Shown in pieces: positions 53,282-64,000 of a stretch of 64,000 nucleotides of DNA (positions are counted from its first letter, which is position 1; every line of letters starts with the position of its first letter). Source of the DNA: Triglochin maritima (taxonomy: Eukaryota; Streptophyta; Magnoliopsida; Alismatales; Juncaginaceae); NCBI GenBank assembly GCA_963682175.1, contig OY821789.1, forward strand, positions 2,728,001 to 2,792,000, read 5' to 3'. The notes under the pieces were generated by a model. That model searched no databases, was not told the DNA's origin, and saw only the letters and a program-made list of their open reading frames with translations. Position numbers and translations under genes: made by a program.

Positions 53282-53566
53282 GGGTTAATTACAGTTTGCT
53301 CCTGAATTATACATTGATATCATTTTGTCCCCTGAAGTTTCAAAGTTAACAATTACATCCCTTGAACTTTAATTTTGTAACACTTTGACCCCTTGAACTT
53401 CAAAAACTCATTATTTAATACACATTCAACGTTTTTTCCCTAATTTTTGTTGTATCCCTAATACACTCCTAAACCTATAATTAAGTGAAAGTTTGGATCG
53501 AAACGGAGGTCGGATATGGTTGAAATTTGGGTCGGATTAAGTGAAAGTTTGGATCGAAACGGAGGT
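53282..53566. mobile_element. Truncated third copy of the fold-back element
   Basis: It starts GGGTTAATTACAGTTTGCTC and matches the left arm of 21181-21680 closely to GATCGAAACGGAGGTC. It then repeats AAGTGAAAGTTTGGATCGAA and breaks off where an 82-bp tandem repeat begins; the right arm is missing. Confidence 0.7.
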
Positions 53567-53576
53567 CAAAGACCAT

Positions 53577-53805
53577 TGTGTGCACGAGTGTTGGTGGGGT
53601 TGGGGTGAGAGGACCCTTGAGACCCGGTGGTGTGGTCGTGATTAGACAGGCGGTGCCTTGTGTGCACGAGTGTTGGTGGGGTTGGGGTGAGGGGACCCTT
53701 GAGACCCGGTTGTGTGACCGTGATTTGGACCGGCGGTGCCTTGTGTGCACGAGTGTTGGTGTGGTTGGGGTGAGAGGACCCTTGAGACCCGGGTTGTCGT
53801 TTGAC
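53577..53805. repeat. 82-83 bp tandem repeat, nearly three units
   Basis: Units start GTGCACGAGTGTTGGTGGGG at 53580, 53662 and 53745 and run through AGGACCCTTGAGACCCGG. The units are about 90% alike by eye. The array is GC-rich compared with the surrounding DNA. Confidence 0.85.
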
Positions 53806-54170
53806 TATGACTGAGAGAGAGGTCCCAGGAACTTAGCAGTTGTGCCCTGTGATATTCATTGTTCATTGCATATTTCATTATCGTCCATATATGTGTTAAG
53901 GTTTGGCATACGGGGTTTCCTTCTGGAAACTCAGGCATATTTTATGTCTGTTTTCAGGCTGTGAGCGACGTTAAAGGGTGGTGCCTGCGGAGGAGAGCTG
54001 TTGGGACCTGATCCTGTTTCCCCCTCTTTTGAAGTTGTTGTGATTACATTTGTATATTTTATCTTATAACTTTTGATGTAATCACATTTTTTGTAAACTC
54101 AGATCTGTATATTGATATATACGTTGGTGCACCTTTTGTTATCTTTGGTAATGTCTTCTATTGATTGTAC
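53806..54170 (-). mobile_element. Old LTR fragment related to the chromovirus LTR
   Basis: It contains GGCATACGGGGTTTCCTTCT and GGAAACTCAGGCAT (about 53906-53940), identical to the reverse complement of 57458-57493 in the intact 3' LTR. The following sequence (GGTGGTGCCTGCGG... TGTATATTGATATATACGTTGGTGCACC) is only loosely similar. It is probably the end of an older LTR of the same lineage. Confidence 0.5.
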
Positions 54171-54368
54171 GTTTTAAATTTTAAAATTTCGACTGTTCGA
54201 ATACGTTACACATTTAGCGCCGTTGATGCACATACTGCTACAAGCTTTTAACGTACTAACCACAAACACACACTTTCGGAATGTTCTCACAATCTTTAGA
54301 TTCCTCATTGTTATTGTTATTGTTATTGTTATTGTTATTGTTATTATTATTATTATTCCTTGTGTAAG

Positions 54369-57175
54369 ATTATGTTATGGGAGCATTAGCTGACAAGACA
54401 GTCTTGCTTGTCACTCATCAAGTGGATTTTCTTCCAGCATTCGACTGTGTTCTGGTTAGTCAACATAAACTTCTTACTGAACTTTGTAATGGCGGATTTT
54501 TGCCAAACTAATAGTGTTTCTTTCTGTCTTGCACACATAATCATTTGTTTATGACATGATATGGGAAGCAAGTACTATAATAACACACTTCGGTGTAGAA
54601 GTCACCGGTCAAATGTAATGTATACCAGAATCGATGCCAAATTGCACCCCAAAACTACATGGTTGTTTTCCTTCACCATTCTCTACAGAATAATTGAAAT
54701 TCAGAAAATATAGTAATATCCTCATGAAATGAACTAAATATAGCCATTTTTGGTTAAAATATGAACTTAGTTAGATTTCTTCATTGAGCATACTCAAGGT
54801 TTAACGGAAGTCCTCAAAAAGATCAGATATATCATGTGTAAATTATATTATAAGAAACCGGTTTGGTTAATTGTTTTTTTTATGCACAGTTACTGTCACA
54901 TGGAGAAATTCTACAAAATGCTCCTTATTACGAGTTGATGAGTTTGAGTGCTGAATTTCAGAATCTTGTTAATGCTCACAAGGAAGTTGTGGGCTCTAAA
55001 AAGCCAGACAATCAACTGAATGTGAAAAAAGGTAAGGATTCTGAAGAAGAGATTAAGCACATATGTGCTAAGACTACTGCCAAGAGTGTGAAAGGTCGAA
55101 TTGGAGATCAGTTGATTAAGAAGGAGGAGAAGGAAACAGGAGACACGGGCCTGAAGCCTTACTTACAATATCTAAATCAGAATTGGGGCTACTTGTATTT
55201 TTCCTTGGCACTTGTTTCACACATCATGTTTATAGCTGGTCAGATCTCACAGAACTCATGGATGGCAGCTAATGTGGAGAATCCTCAATGTAGCCAGCTT
55301 CAGCTAATTTCAGTTTACTTGGCTATTGGGTTTACTACGACAATATTTTTGTCCTGTAGATCAGTTTTTGCTGTTGTTTTGGGCCTTCAGTCCTCAAAAT
55401 CATTGTTTTCTCAATTACTGGACTCCTTGTTTCGGGCACCGATGTCATTTTTTGACTCAACAGCAGTTGGAAGAATTCTAAGTCGGCTAATTAATTGTTC
55501 TATTTATGGATTGATGATGTAACAAAATGACAAGTTTTCAATACCTTGTTTTGCATCAGGTGTCTACTGATATGAACATCGTTGATCTGGACATTCCATT
55601 CACTTTGATAATAAGTGCTTCCGCGGCCTTGAATGTGTACAACAATCTAGGAGTTTTGGCGACAATTACTTGGCAAGTTCTTCTTGTCTCCCTTCCAATG
55701 GTCTATCTTGTTGATACAATTACAAATATAATCATGTAACACAGTGAGTTACATATGTCGAATAGGAAATCGCCGGTCTGCCGATTTTCTCCCAGGTTTG
55801 GACCTCACAAGAATCGGGCGTTGAACAACTCTGGATTCGGAGATAGGAAATCGCCAGAGAGGAACGATTTTCGTAGAGAGATGATGGAAAATAAATCGTG
55901 TGTGTTCAGGAGGAAACCGTCATGATATATATATGTATTTATTCTTGTACCGTCAAGGACTTAATTGCAAAAACAATTATCTTGAGATCCAAAAATAAAT
56001 ACACCCATCACCCTGAGACTAAAGAAATACTACTATGCTGCTGGAAAAGAATTGATGCGTATAAATGGCACCACAAAATCTGCAGTTGCAAACCATTTGC
56101 AGCAAGTGAGTGGTTACTGCTTCGTTTAGAGGTGATGGGTGCTATTGTCCTTTCCTCGACTGCACTTTCCATGGCTCTTCTCCCAAGAGGAACTTTTAGC
56201 TACGGTCAGTTTTTTACGTTAATACTAGCCAATGCTCTAAATTTTAATTACTGAAAGGTGATTCTTGACATGCTTCCGTTTTTAGATTTTATTTGTTTGA
56301 GTAGAAGTGATTCTTTTCATTAATTTACAGTGTTGTTCTTTTTAGCAGTGGAACAAGTAATTAAGTGCAGACTTCTAGGAATAGTCGTTTGAGTAGTAGG
56401 ATGATTTGTTATTAAACATAATCAAGTTAATTAAATAAATATGGCATCAGTCGTCATCTAATCACCAACCATTTTTGTAAATTTGTAGGCAAAAATGATG
56501 GAAATTTGATATTTTTCGATTGTTGGTTTTTATCAAACTGGTGCTTTGTTTGTTATGCAGGACTCATTGGGATGGCTTTGTCCTATGGGCTGTCATTGAA
56601 TAATTCCCTTGTTGCCTCAGTTAGAAATCAGTGCACACTTGCAAATTACATCATATCTGTGGAGAGGCTAAATCAGTTCGTGCACATACCTTGTGAAGCT
56701 CCAGAAATTATAGAAGGGAACAGGACTGCACCCGAGTGGCCTACTTCAGGAAAAGTTGAGATCCAAGACTTACAGGTACATCTCCTAGCTCATGCTAGTA
56801 AGATTCATAATCACTGCATCTGGTCATGGTGGCAATTTGTGAGTGTTGTATGCTGAAACCAAGATATTATGCAGATTAGGTACAGACCCGAGTCTCCCCT
56901 CGTAATTCAGGGTCTCACTTGCACTTTCGAAGGAGGACAAAAAATTGGTGTAGTTGGTAGAACAGGGAGTGGGAAAACCACATTGATTAGTGCGGTGTTT
57001 CGGCTTGTAGAACCAGCTGGGGGGAAAATTCTGGTTGACAGTGTCGACATTGGGACCATTGGGCTTCATGATTTAAGATCACGCTTTGCAATCATTTCAC
57101 AAGATCCAACACTTTTTAGTGGAACGGTCAGATACAATTTGGATCCTTTAGGACAATATGCCGATGAAGATATAT
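54369..57175 (+). pseudogene. ABC transporter C family (ABCC10-like), broken
   Basis: Exon-like blocks in order: 54369-54454 (NBD1 H-loop, [16 protein letters not shown]), 54890-55496 (linker and first helices of TMD2), 55560-55738 (VSTDMNIVDLDIPFTL...), 56020-56205, about 56560-56775 and 56874-57175 (NBD2 with Walker [10 protein letters not shown] and Q-loop [15 protein letters not shown]). ABCC proteins are ATP-driven exporters of conjugates at vacuolar or plasma membranes. Damage: everything before the NBD1 H-loop is absent; the donor after 55496 reads CT instead of GT; about 290 bp of foreign sequence splits 55738 from 56020; about 40 residues are lost near 56095 with a frame change; and the retrotransposon LTR at 57176 cuts NBD2 before the signature motif. 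Whether the 3' part survives beyond the element is not visible. Confidence 0.85.
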
Positions 57176-59357
57176 TGTAACGTCCCGAAACAGCGGAAGA
57201 TTTAAAATTTCAAAATAACCAACATAACAGACAACTCACGCGGGAACGTCACTAAGATATAAATATATAAATCCGGGTGCACCCAAAATACAAGGAGTTT
57301 TCCAAAAGAAATACGACTACAATACAGATATAATGGAATAGAATACAAGTAGTCGTACGGTCTAGCAACTGCCGAAGAGGATCCGACTCCAAAGCGCTCC
57401 GTCCTCGGTCACCACCCACCCGGACCTACTGCGGTCCTGAAAAAGATGCAACAACAATGCCTGAGTTTCCAGAAGGAAACCCCGTATGCCAACTCACCTA
57501 TATGCATGCATCACATAATGAACCTATCATACTAGTAGCATGTCATGACATCAACAGAAATGGAAAACAGTTCCCCCGAAGGGTAAAACAGGACATCAGT
57601 CCGACAATCAATCATCGGGTCTCCCGAAGAGACCTACTGCAGGCACATGCAGTCTAGTAGCCCGCGACATCGCACCCCCCACACGCAGCTACACTACTCA
57701 AGGGTTCGGCAGGGAGCCTCTGTCACGTCTACGCGCCGATAGAAACAGATCTGTAAATCTCAGTGGTCGGGGCCACAGGGACCAACGGGGCCGTCGCCCG
57801 GAAGGTATAACAACATCATCTCGGTAGGTGCCCAGCCGAGGAAAACAACATAGCCGGCACAGCCTCGGCCCAACAATCATCATCGCCGGCACAACCTCGG
57901 CGGCATCACCGTCACAGCATCGGTGGTCCATCACAACAGTCTGGCACAGCATCGGACAGATCCAGACCGAAGTCTGCCAGGTCATCGGGCTCCTCGAGCC
58001 GCGAACACCAACCGCGCCGCTATAAAAGCAGGGCAGCGACCTCCGTAGCCCCAAGGGCCGGTAGTCACCTCACCCAACGCCAGTTGCGTGCCCGCACAAC
58101 ATCAACACTGGGATCCGCGATCCCTCAGGCCTGCTATACTACAAAGTGCCAACAATCATCTCAAAAGTCACGGTCCATACATGGAGGTGACGCGTCCCGA
58201 ACACCCACACTCTTCCCAACGGCGGTCCCTGGGCAGGCACGCATCACGCGCCCACCGTCACCTCCCGGCTCACGCACAAGGCGAGGACACGGGTTTCCGT
58301 GGACAAAGTTGGCGTTCAAAAGGGGAACCAGGAATTCTGTCCTGGGCCCAAACGGTCGACCGGAAGAGGTGATTCGGTCGACCGGTTCCAGGAAGGAATC
58401 GGTCGACCGTACTCCTAAAACGGTCTACCGCTGCGCTCAAAACAGAACCCCCCAACGGTCGAACAAGGGTCTAAAACCGGTCGACCGAACGAGGTCAAAA
58501 TCCGGAGTCTGGTCAACATTAAATTCCACTCTATCGGTCGACCGACTCAGGGGTCTCGGTCGACCGAAAACAGACAGGGTCAACCTAGTATTCTACGTCA
58601 TCAAACGGTCGAACGTAAACATACTACCGGTCGAACAAACATGCAATCGGTCGAACGCAATATAAATCGGTCGAACAATCATGCAAAACTAACAGGTACA
58701 CTTAAGTTCCGGTCGAACACAACACGGACCGGTCGACCGATAACAGGTAGAAAATCCCAACTCACCAGCAATAATGCACTACCGGTCGACCGCCCCAAGG
58801 CACCGTTCGACCGGTGAAGGTTAAAGTCGGGCAAACAGTGCTAAAACGGCGACCGCCCGAAGGATCCGGTCGACCGTTGGTCGTCTTCAACCTCGCGCCA
58901 GCCGAGGCTTTACGAAGAACGCGTCGCCGGAGAGGTCCCCAACCTCTCCCGGCCCGACCAACGCCTCCCCCACGCTTGGGTGAGCAACAAACCACACTAA
59001 TAAGTTGACATACCTCAACCAACGACGACGAAACGCCGGAGCTCGCTCACGCACGTCGCCTCCGGTAGACCTCGAGCACGCGCCGCGCCTCCTCTGGACG
59101 TCCGACCTCTGCCCGCGCGTCGTCCTCGTCTCCTCCGATCGGCGCCTCAGCTGGAAGAAGGAGAAGATGAGTGAAATGGAGAGAATGAGAGAGAGAGAGA
59201 AGAAAACGCGATTTAAACCCCCAACCCATCTCTTCTCCACAGTAACCCGCAACTCTACACCTCTCACCCATCACCAGACCACTGTAGCTCGCCTCTTCCC
59301 CATGCAAAACACCTCCTAATCTCCATTAACTTCCTAATCTCGGTTAGGGACATAACA
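57176..59357 (-). repeat. 3' LTR of the chromovirus (2,182 bp)
   Basis: On the element's strand it begins TGTTATGTCCCTAACCGAG and ends CGGGACGTTACA, so it has TG...CA ends. It contains a GC-rich distal part (58880-59350), the CGGTCGACCG array (58353-58876), and a TATA-like ATTTATATATTTATATC at about 57260-57276 near the downstream end. Confidence 0.85.
58353..58876. repeat. Nine pairs of CGGTCGACCG-type boxes in the LTR (locus 5)
   Basis: Exact decamers start at 58353, 58375, 58400, 58478, 58535, 58557, 58730, 58783 and 58867. Variant or half boxes (mostly CGGTCGAAC) start at 58421, 58455, 58606, 58628, 58648, 58668, 58710, 58804 and 58847. In order they form pairs with start-to-start spacings of 22, 21, 23, 22, 22, 20, 20, 21 and 20 bp. 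Confidence 0.85.
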
Positions 59358-59370
59358 ATCCACCCAACTT
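59345..59370 (-). other. Polypurine tract / 3' LTR junction
   Basis: On the element's strand AAGTTGGGTGGAT immediately precedes the LTR start TGTTATGTC at 59357, in the position expected of the plus-strand primer. Confidence 0.6.
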
Positions 59371-59399
59371 AAAAGGATTTCGCCCCGAAATCAAAGCAA

Positions 59400-62300
59400 C
59401 TACTCACTGAAAAGCTCTGGATACTGCCTTCTGACATCCTCCTCGATCTCCCACGTGGCCTCGCGCTCACTGTGATGCTGCCACCTGACCTTCACCATCG
59501 GAATGGTCCTCCTCCTGAGCTGATGATCCATGCGATCGACAATCTCAACTGGTCTCTCCTCGAGTGACAAGTCCTGCTGAATCTCTGGCAGTGCTATCTC
59601 GATGACGTGCGACGGATCTGCCACATACTTCCTCAGCATCGACACATGGAAGACATTATGCAGACCTGAAAACTGCGGTGGCAACGCAATCCGGTAGGCA
59701 ACCTCTCCAACTCGGTCCAAGATCTCGAACGGCCCAACATACCTCGGACTCAGCTTCCCCTTCTTCCCAAACCTCATCACACCTCGGGCAGGGGAAATCT
59801 TCAGAAACACATGGTCGCCCACCTCGAAACTCAGCGCTCGTCTGCGTCGATCTGCATAACTCTTCTGCCTGCTCTGCGCTGTGGCCAGTCTCCTCCTGAT
59901 CACATCCACCTTCTCTGCATACATCTGCACGATCTCTGGCCCAACTAACTGCCTCTCGCCCACATCACTCCAGCATACCGGTGATCTGCAAGGCCTCCCG
60001 TACAATGCCTCGTACGGTGCCATCCCAATACTCGAGTGGTAGCTGTTGTTGTAGGCGAACTCTATCAGCGGCAGGTGCTCATCCCAGTGCCCTGCCCAAT
60101 CCAGTGTGCATGCTCTCAGCATATCCTCCAGGGTCTGAATCGTCCTCTCTGACTGACCATCTGTCTGCGGATGGAACGCTGTACTGAACCTCAGACGCGT
60201 CCCCAAAGCCTGCTGCAGACTCCCCTAAAATCTGGAAGTGAAACGAGGATCTCGATCTGAGATGATGCTCACCGGCACTCCATGCAACCTGACTATCTCC
60301 TCCACGTACAACTTAGCTAGTCCCTCCAACGGCAACGTGGTCCTGATCGCTAAGAAATGCGCCGACTTGGTCAGTCGATCGACTATCACCCAAATCGCGT
60401 CGTGGAATCTCCTCGTCTTCGGCAATCCTGTGACAAAATCCATCGTCACGTGCTCCCACTTCCACTCAGGAAGCTCAATACTCTGCATCGGTCCTGCCGG
60501 CCTCTGATGCTCAATCTTCACCTGCTGGCAGACTAAGTATCGCTCCACAAACTCTGCAATATCCCTCTTCATGCCCTTCCACCAGAAGTTCCGCTGCAGG
60601 TCCTTATACATCTTCGTGCTCCCCGGGTGAATGGTGTATCTAGCTCTGTGTGCCTCCTCCATGATGTCATCTCTCAGCCCATCGCTCTTCGGCACCCAGA
60701 TTCGACTCCTGAACCTCAAACCACCATCAACCCCTATACTGAAATCTGACCCCTCTCTGGAAGCCAACTGTAGCAGACCAGCTAGCTCCTCATCCCCCTG
60801 CTGAGCCTGAACCAACCGTGAGACCGTCTGCGGCTCCACCCGAAGCCCAGCAATCACTGCTCCCTCTGAACCCTCTGTGAACGGTCTCCACTCTGACAGA
60901 GCCTCGAGTAGCCTCCACTCCTGAATGCACAGACTCGCAACAGAGACCTCCACCTTCCGGCTCAGCGCATCTGCAACCGAATTCGCCTTCCCCGGATGAT
61001 AGGAAATGGTGAAGTCGTAGTCCTTAATGAACTCGAGCCATCTGCGTTGCCTCATATTCAGCTCCTTCTGCGAGAACAAGTACTTCAGACTCTGATGATC
61101 GGTGAAGACCTCGAACTGCTCGCCATACAGATAGTGCCGCCAGGTCTTCAACGCGTGAACTACCGCCGCCAACTCCAGATCATGAGTCGGGTAGTTCTTC
61201 TCGTGCACCTTCAGCTGCCTCGAAGCGTACGCGACCACCTTCCCATGCTGCATCAGAACACAACCCAGGCCTATCCCTGATGCATCGCTGTAAATCACGT
61301 AGCCTCCACTGCCACTCGGTAGCGTCAGAATAGGTGCTGTCGTCAATCGCCTCTTCAGCTCCTGAAAGCTGTCCTCGCACTTCTGGGACCAAACGAACTT
61401 GACGCCCTTCTGCGTCAACGCTGTCAGCGGCGATGCAAGTCTGGAGAAATCCTGGATAAACCGCCTGTAATACCCTGCCAGACCTACGAAACTCCTGATC
61501 TCCGTCACGCTCGTCGGGGCTCTCCACTGAGTCACTGCCTCGACCTTCGCCGGATCCACTGAAATCCCATCTGCTGACACAATATGCCCCAGAAAAGCCA
61601 CCTGGTCCAACCAAAACTCACACTTCGTGTACTTGGCATAAAGCTGCTGATCCCTCAAGATGCCAAGCACAATCCTCAGGTGCTCTCGATGCTGCTCCCT
61701 GTCAGGCGAGTATATCAAAATGTCGTCTACGAATACCACGACAAAACTGTCGAGGTACGGCTGGAAGGTCCTATTCATCAGATCCATGAATGCTGCAGGT
61801 GCATTCGTCAGTCCAAATGGCATCACCAAGAACTCGTAGTGGCCGTACCGCGTCCTGAAGGCTGTCTTCTGAACATCCGCCTCCCTGATCCGCAACTGGT
61901 GATAACCCGAACGCAGATCGATCTTCGAGAAAACTCTCGCCGTCTGCAACTGATCAAACAAATCATCAATCCTGGGCAAAGGGTACCGGTTCCGAACGGT
62001 AACCTTATTCAGCATCCTGTAGTCGATACACATCCGCAACGATCCGTCCTTCTTCTTTACGAAGAGCACAGGCGCTCCCCATGGAGAAACACTCGGTCTG
62101 ATGAACCCGGACTCCATCAACTCCTGCAACTGCTTCTTCAGCTCTGCCAACTCAGCAGGTGCCATACGATACGGAGCCTTCGACTGAGGTGTCGTACCCG
62201 CTACCAGCTCGATGCCGAACTCAATCTCTCGGTGCGGCGGTAATGCTGGAATCTCTGCTGGAAATACATCCGGGAACTCCTGCACAATCTCTAGATCCTC

Positions 62301-63809
62301 CAGCCTCCTCCTCTCAGAATCAGGAACTACCAGCGTGGCCACAAACGCGCTGCATCCCTGCTGTACCAACCTCCGTGCCTTAACTGCAGACACAATCAGA
62401 CGACCGTCTCTTCTCCTCGTACCTCTGATCAAAACATCTGGCTCGCCCTCCATCGGAATCAGGATCTTCTTCTCGCGGCAAAAGACTCGCACGTCGTACT
62501 GTGACAGCCAGTCCATCCCCAGTATGACGTCGAAGTCCTCCATCGGTAACAAGACCAGATCTGCCGGAAAATCGTGGTCTCCCGAAGCAACTGTGGTGCC
62601 GGGGAAAAAGCTCCCCACAGTGCCCACCTCACCCATGGGCGTGCTGACCTCCAAAACATCAGTCAGCAGCACAGGGGTCCGACCCAACTCGCCAGCAAAC
62701 TTCTCCGAAATGAAGGAGTGAGTGGCGCCGCAATCAAACAACACACGCGCTACTGAACCCGAAACTGAAAGCGTACCTTCCACGACGGTGTTGGAGTCCC
62801 TCGCCTCCTCAGCCTGGATAGTGAAGACTCGCCCGGTCCTCCTGCTCTGGCCCGGTGCAACAACTGATCGGCTGCCTCCGCCTCTGCCTACTGCTGGTGG
62901 TCCCGGCCTCCTGCTCGGCTCACCCTGCCTCTGAGGACAATCACGGACAAAATGCCCCATCTGACCACAACCCATGCACGCTCCAGTCCGACGGGGACAC
63001 TCCTGCCCCGGATGGAACCTCCCGCAGTAAGTGCACGCTCCTGACTAACGTGCTCCTCCACCATCGAACCTGGGCCTCTTGCCCGAGTTCCCTGCCCCAC
63101 GACCAGCTACTCTGCTGCCGGTGCTCACTGGCGCCTTCCGCGCCTCCTGAATACACTCCCTCTGGTCATGCTCGATGATCGTAGCATGCTTCACCGCATC
63201 TGCAAGGGTCCGCGGCATGCTGTTGATCACACGAGATCGAAGCGGCTGCCTCAGTCCCTTCACGAACTTCCTCGCCCGCTGCTCTGGGGTCACACAAATC
63301 TCAGGGCAGTAACGCTCCAAAGCGTTGAACCTGCTGATGTAGCTCGTCAGTGTCATGTCCTTCTGCTCCAGCGACATGAACTCCTCCCTCTTCTGATCCC
63401 TGACATGCTGGGGAAAGTACTGCTCATGAAACACCTCCAAGAACTCCTCCCAGCTGACATCTGCACGGTCATCAAACAATACTGTGGACGTGGACCTCCA
63501 CCAGTTGGCGGCCTCGCCATCAAACACATAGGTGGCCAGCTCCACCATCCTCCCAGGTGCTACTCCAATAGCGCGGAAGATCTTCTCCATCCTGAAGACC
63601 CAATCCTCTGCAACCTCTGGGGGCCTCCTGCCATCGAAAGTCGGCGGGTGCTGACGCATGAACCGATCGTGCTCAGCCCCCACTCCGCCCTGGGCGCTCT
63701 GAGCTGCCTGACGCTCCAGAAACTCGCCCAACCTGTCCCACTGAGCACCCGAAGTGTCGTCACTGGGATCACGATCGCGTGGAGAACTCCTCACGCGCCT
63801 AGGTGCCAT
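59400..63809 (-). pseudogene. Gag-Pol polyprotein of the chromovirus, two in-frame TAG codons
   Basis: One frame of 1,470 codons from the ATG at 63807-63809, interrupted only by TAG at codon 255 (63045-63047) and codon 1195 (60225-60227). In order: Gag (about residues 60-200), zinc knuckle [14 protein letters not shown] (C278, C281, H286, C291), aspartic protease with D-C-G at 359-361 where D-S/T-G is usual, reverse transcriptase with FVDD at 693-696, and RNase H ([19 protein letters not shown]). The integrase follows: its zinc finger has Y where the first C of the C-x2-C pair belongs (YLVC), the first two core acids are in MDFVTGLP and SDRDPRF, and the glutamate is in [11 protein letters not shown]. 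It ends with a chromodomain-like [20 protein letters not shown]. The second stop stands where W is usual. Without readthrough no active Pol is made. Confidence 0.9.
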
Positions 63810-63924
63810 CTGTCACCACAACAATCAACAGATAAGCAACAATGCATGCATGAGCTACGAAATTAATGCATGCCTCTAGCACTACTCCTAAGGGTGGTTC
63901 TTTAGACGAAGACACAGGAATCGA

Positions 63925-63938
63925 CCGCTCTGATACCA
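63925..63938 (-). other. Primer-binding site (initiator tRNA-Met type)
   Basis: On the element's strand TGGTATCAGAGCGG lies three bases inside the 5' LTR edge. It complements the 3' end of plant initiator methionine tRNA. Confidence 0.85.
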
Positions 63939-63941
63939 AGT

Positions 63942-64000
63942 TGTAACGTCCCGAAACAGCGGAAGATTTAAAATTTCAAAATAACCAACATAACAGACAA
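63942..64000 (-). repeat. 5' LTR of the chromovirus (first 59 bp in window)
   Basis: Identical to 57176-57234 over all 59 visible bases. The rest is outside the window. Confidence 0.9.

Larger units (their letters stand above)
57176..64000 (-). mobile_element. Ty3/gypsy chromovirus (Tekay-like), nearly full length
   Basis: Minus orientation. 3' LTR 57176-59357; polyprotein 63809-59400; primer-binding site 63925-63938; the 5' LTR begins at 63942 and runs off the window. The first 59 bp of the two LTRs (57176-57234 and 63942-64000) are identical, suggesting a recent insertion. Domain order Gag-PR-RT-RNaseH-INT with a chromodomain-like C-terminus fits the chromovirus branch. The insertion lies in the NBD2 exon of the ABCC-like gene. 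The 5-bp target duplication cannot be checked because the right flank is outside the window. Confidence 0.92.

Noticed and set aside
61584..62243. 219-residue plus-strand ORF, and neighbours at 62212-62721 and 63168-63866
   Set aside because: Shadows of the gag-pol frame on the other strand.

Overview
This is a nuclear window from a flowering plant, most likely a eudicot. The evidence is AT-rich DNA, GT-AG introns in plant gene families, and about half the window filled by transposable elements. The species cannot be named from this sequence. No rRNA, tRNA, CRISPR array or bacterial-type operon was seen.

Host genes, left to right. (1) The 5' part of an EDR4-like zinc-ribbon gene on the minus strand leaves the window at base 1. 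(2) An intact five-exon JAR1-like GH3 acyl-amido synthetase lies on the minus strand at 8191-12300 and encodes 582 residues. (3) A one-exon DUF7722-like small protein lies at 33846-34091 (+). (4) A two-exon arabinogalactan peptide of the AGP16/20 type lies at 39872-41546 (+). (5) A complete four-exon UBC8/10/28-type ubiquitin E2 of 148 residues lies at 43576-46263 (-). (6) A five-exon UBA-like protein of 201 residues lies at 49144-52540 (+). In every multi-exon model except the truncated first gene and the ABC pseudogene, all splice sites are GT-AG and the phases close to a stop codon.

The rest is mobile-element territory. 12.8-33 kb and 36-39.8 kb hold solo-LTR-like sequences, MITEs and AT-rich DNA. 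Four DNA elements have clear boundaries with target-site duplications (TSDs): a hAT-type GC-rich MITE (19503-20072), a 500-bp fold-back with a 9-bp TSD (21181-21680), a hAT-type CACGAA-rich element (29732-30322), and a Mutator-like element (34213-36216) that carries a FAR1-domain fragment and a 22-bp minisatellite. A separate long-TIR family has five copies here, one of them in an intron of the JAR1-like gene.

The right end (54369-64000) holds a broken ABCC10-like ABC transporter. A Ty3/gypsy chromovirus in minus orientation has landed in its second nucleotide-binding domain. Its 3' LTR, polyprotein and primer-binding site are all present; the 5' LTR runs off the window. The polyprotein has two in-frame TAG codons and a lost zinc-binding cysteine, and the LTR starts still match.

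The most unusual signal is a shared regulatory-looking architecture. Arrays of the palindrome CGGTCGACCG occur as pairs spaced about 18-25 bp (mostly 19-23), repeated every roughly 55-80 bp. They appear in five otherwise dissimilar LTR-like loci (15.66-16.11, 18.39-18.71, 23.55-23.92, 44.68-44.88 and 58.35-58.88 kb). In four of them the array lies just upstream of a TATA box, so it looks like a U3 promoter module.
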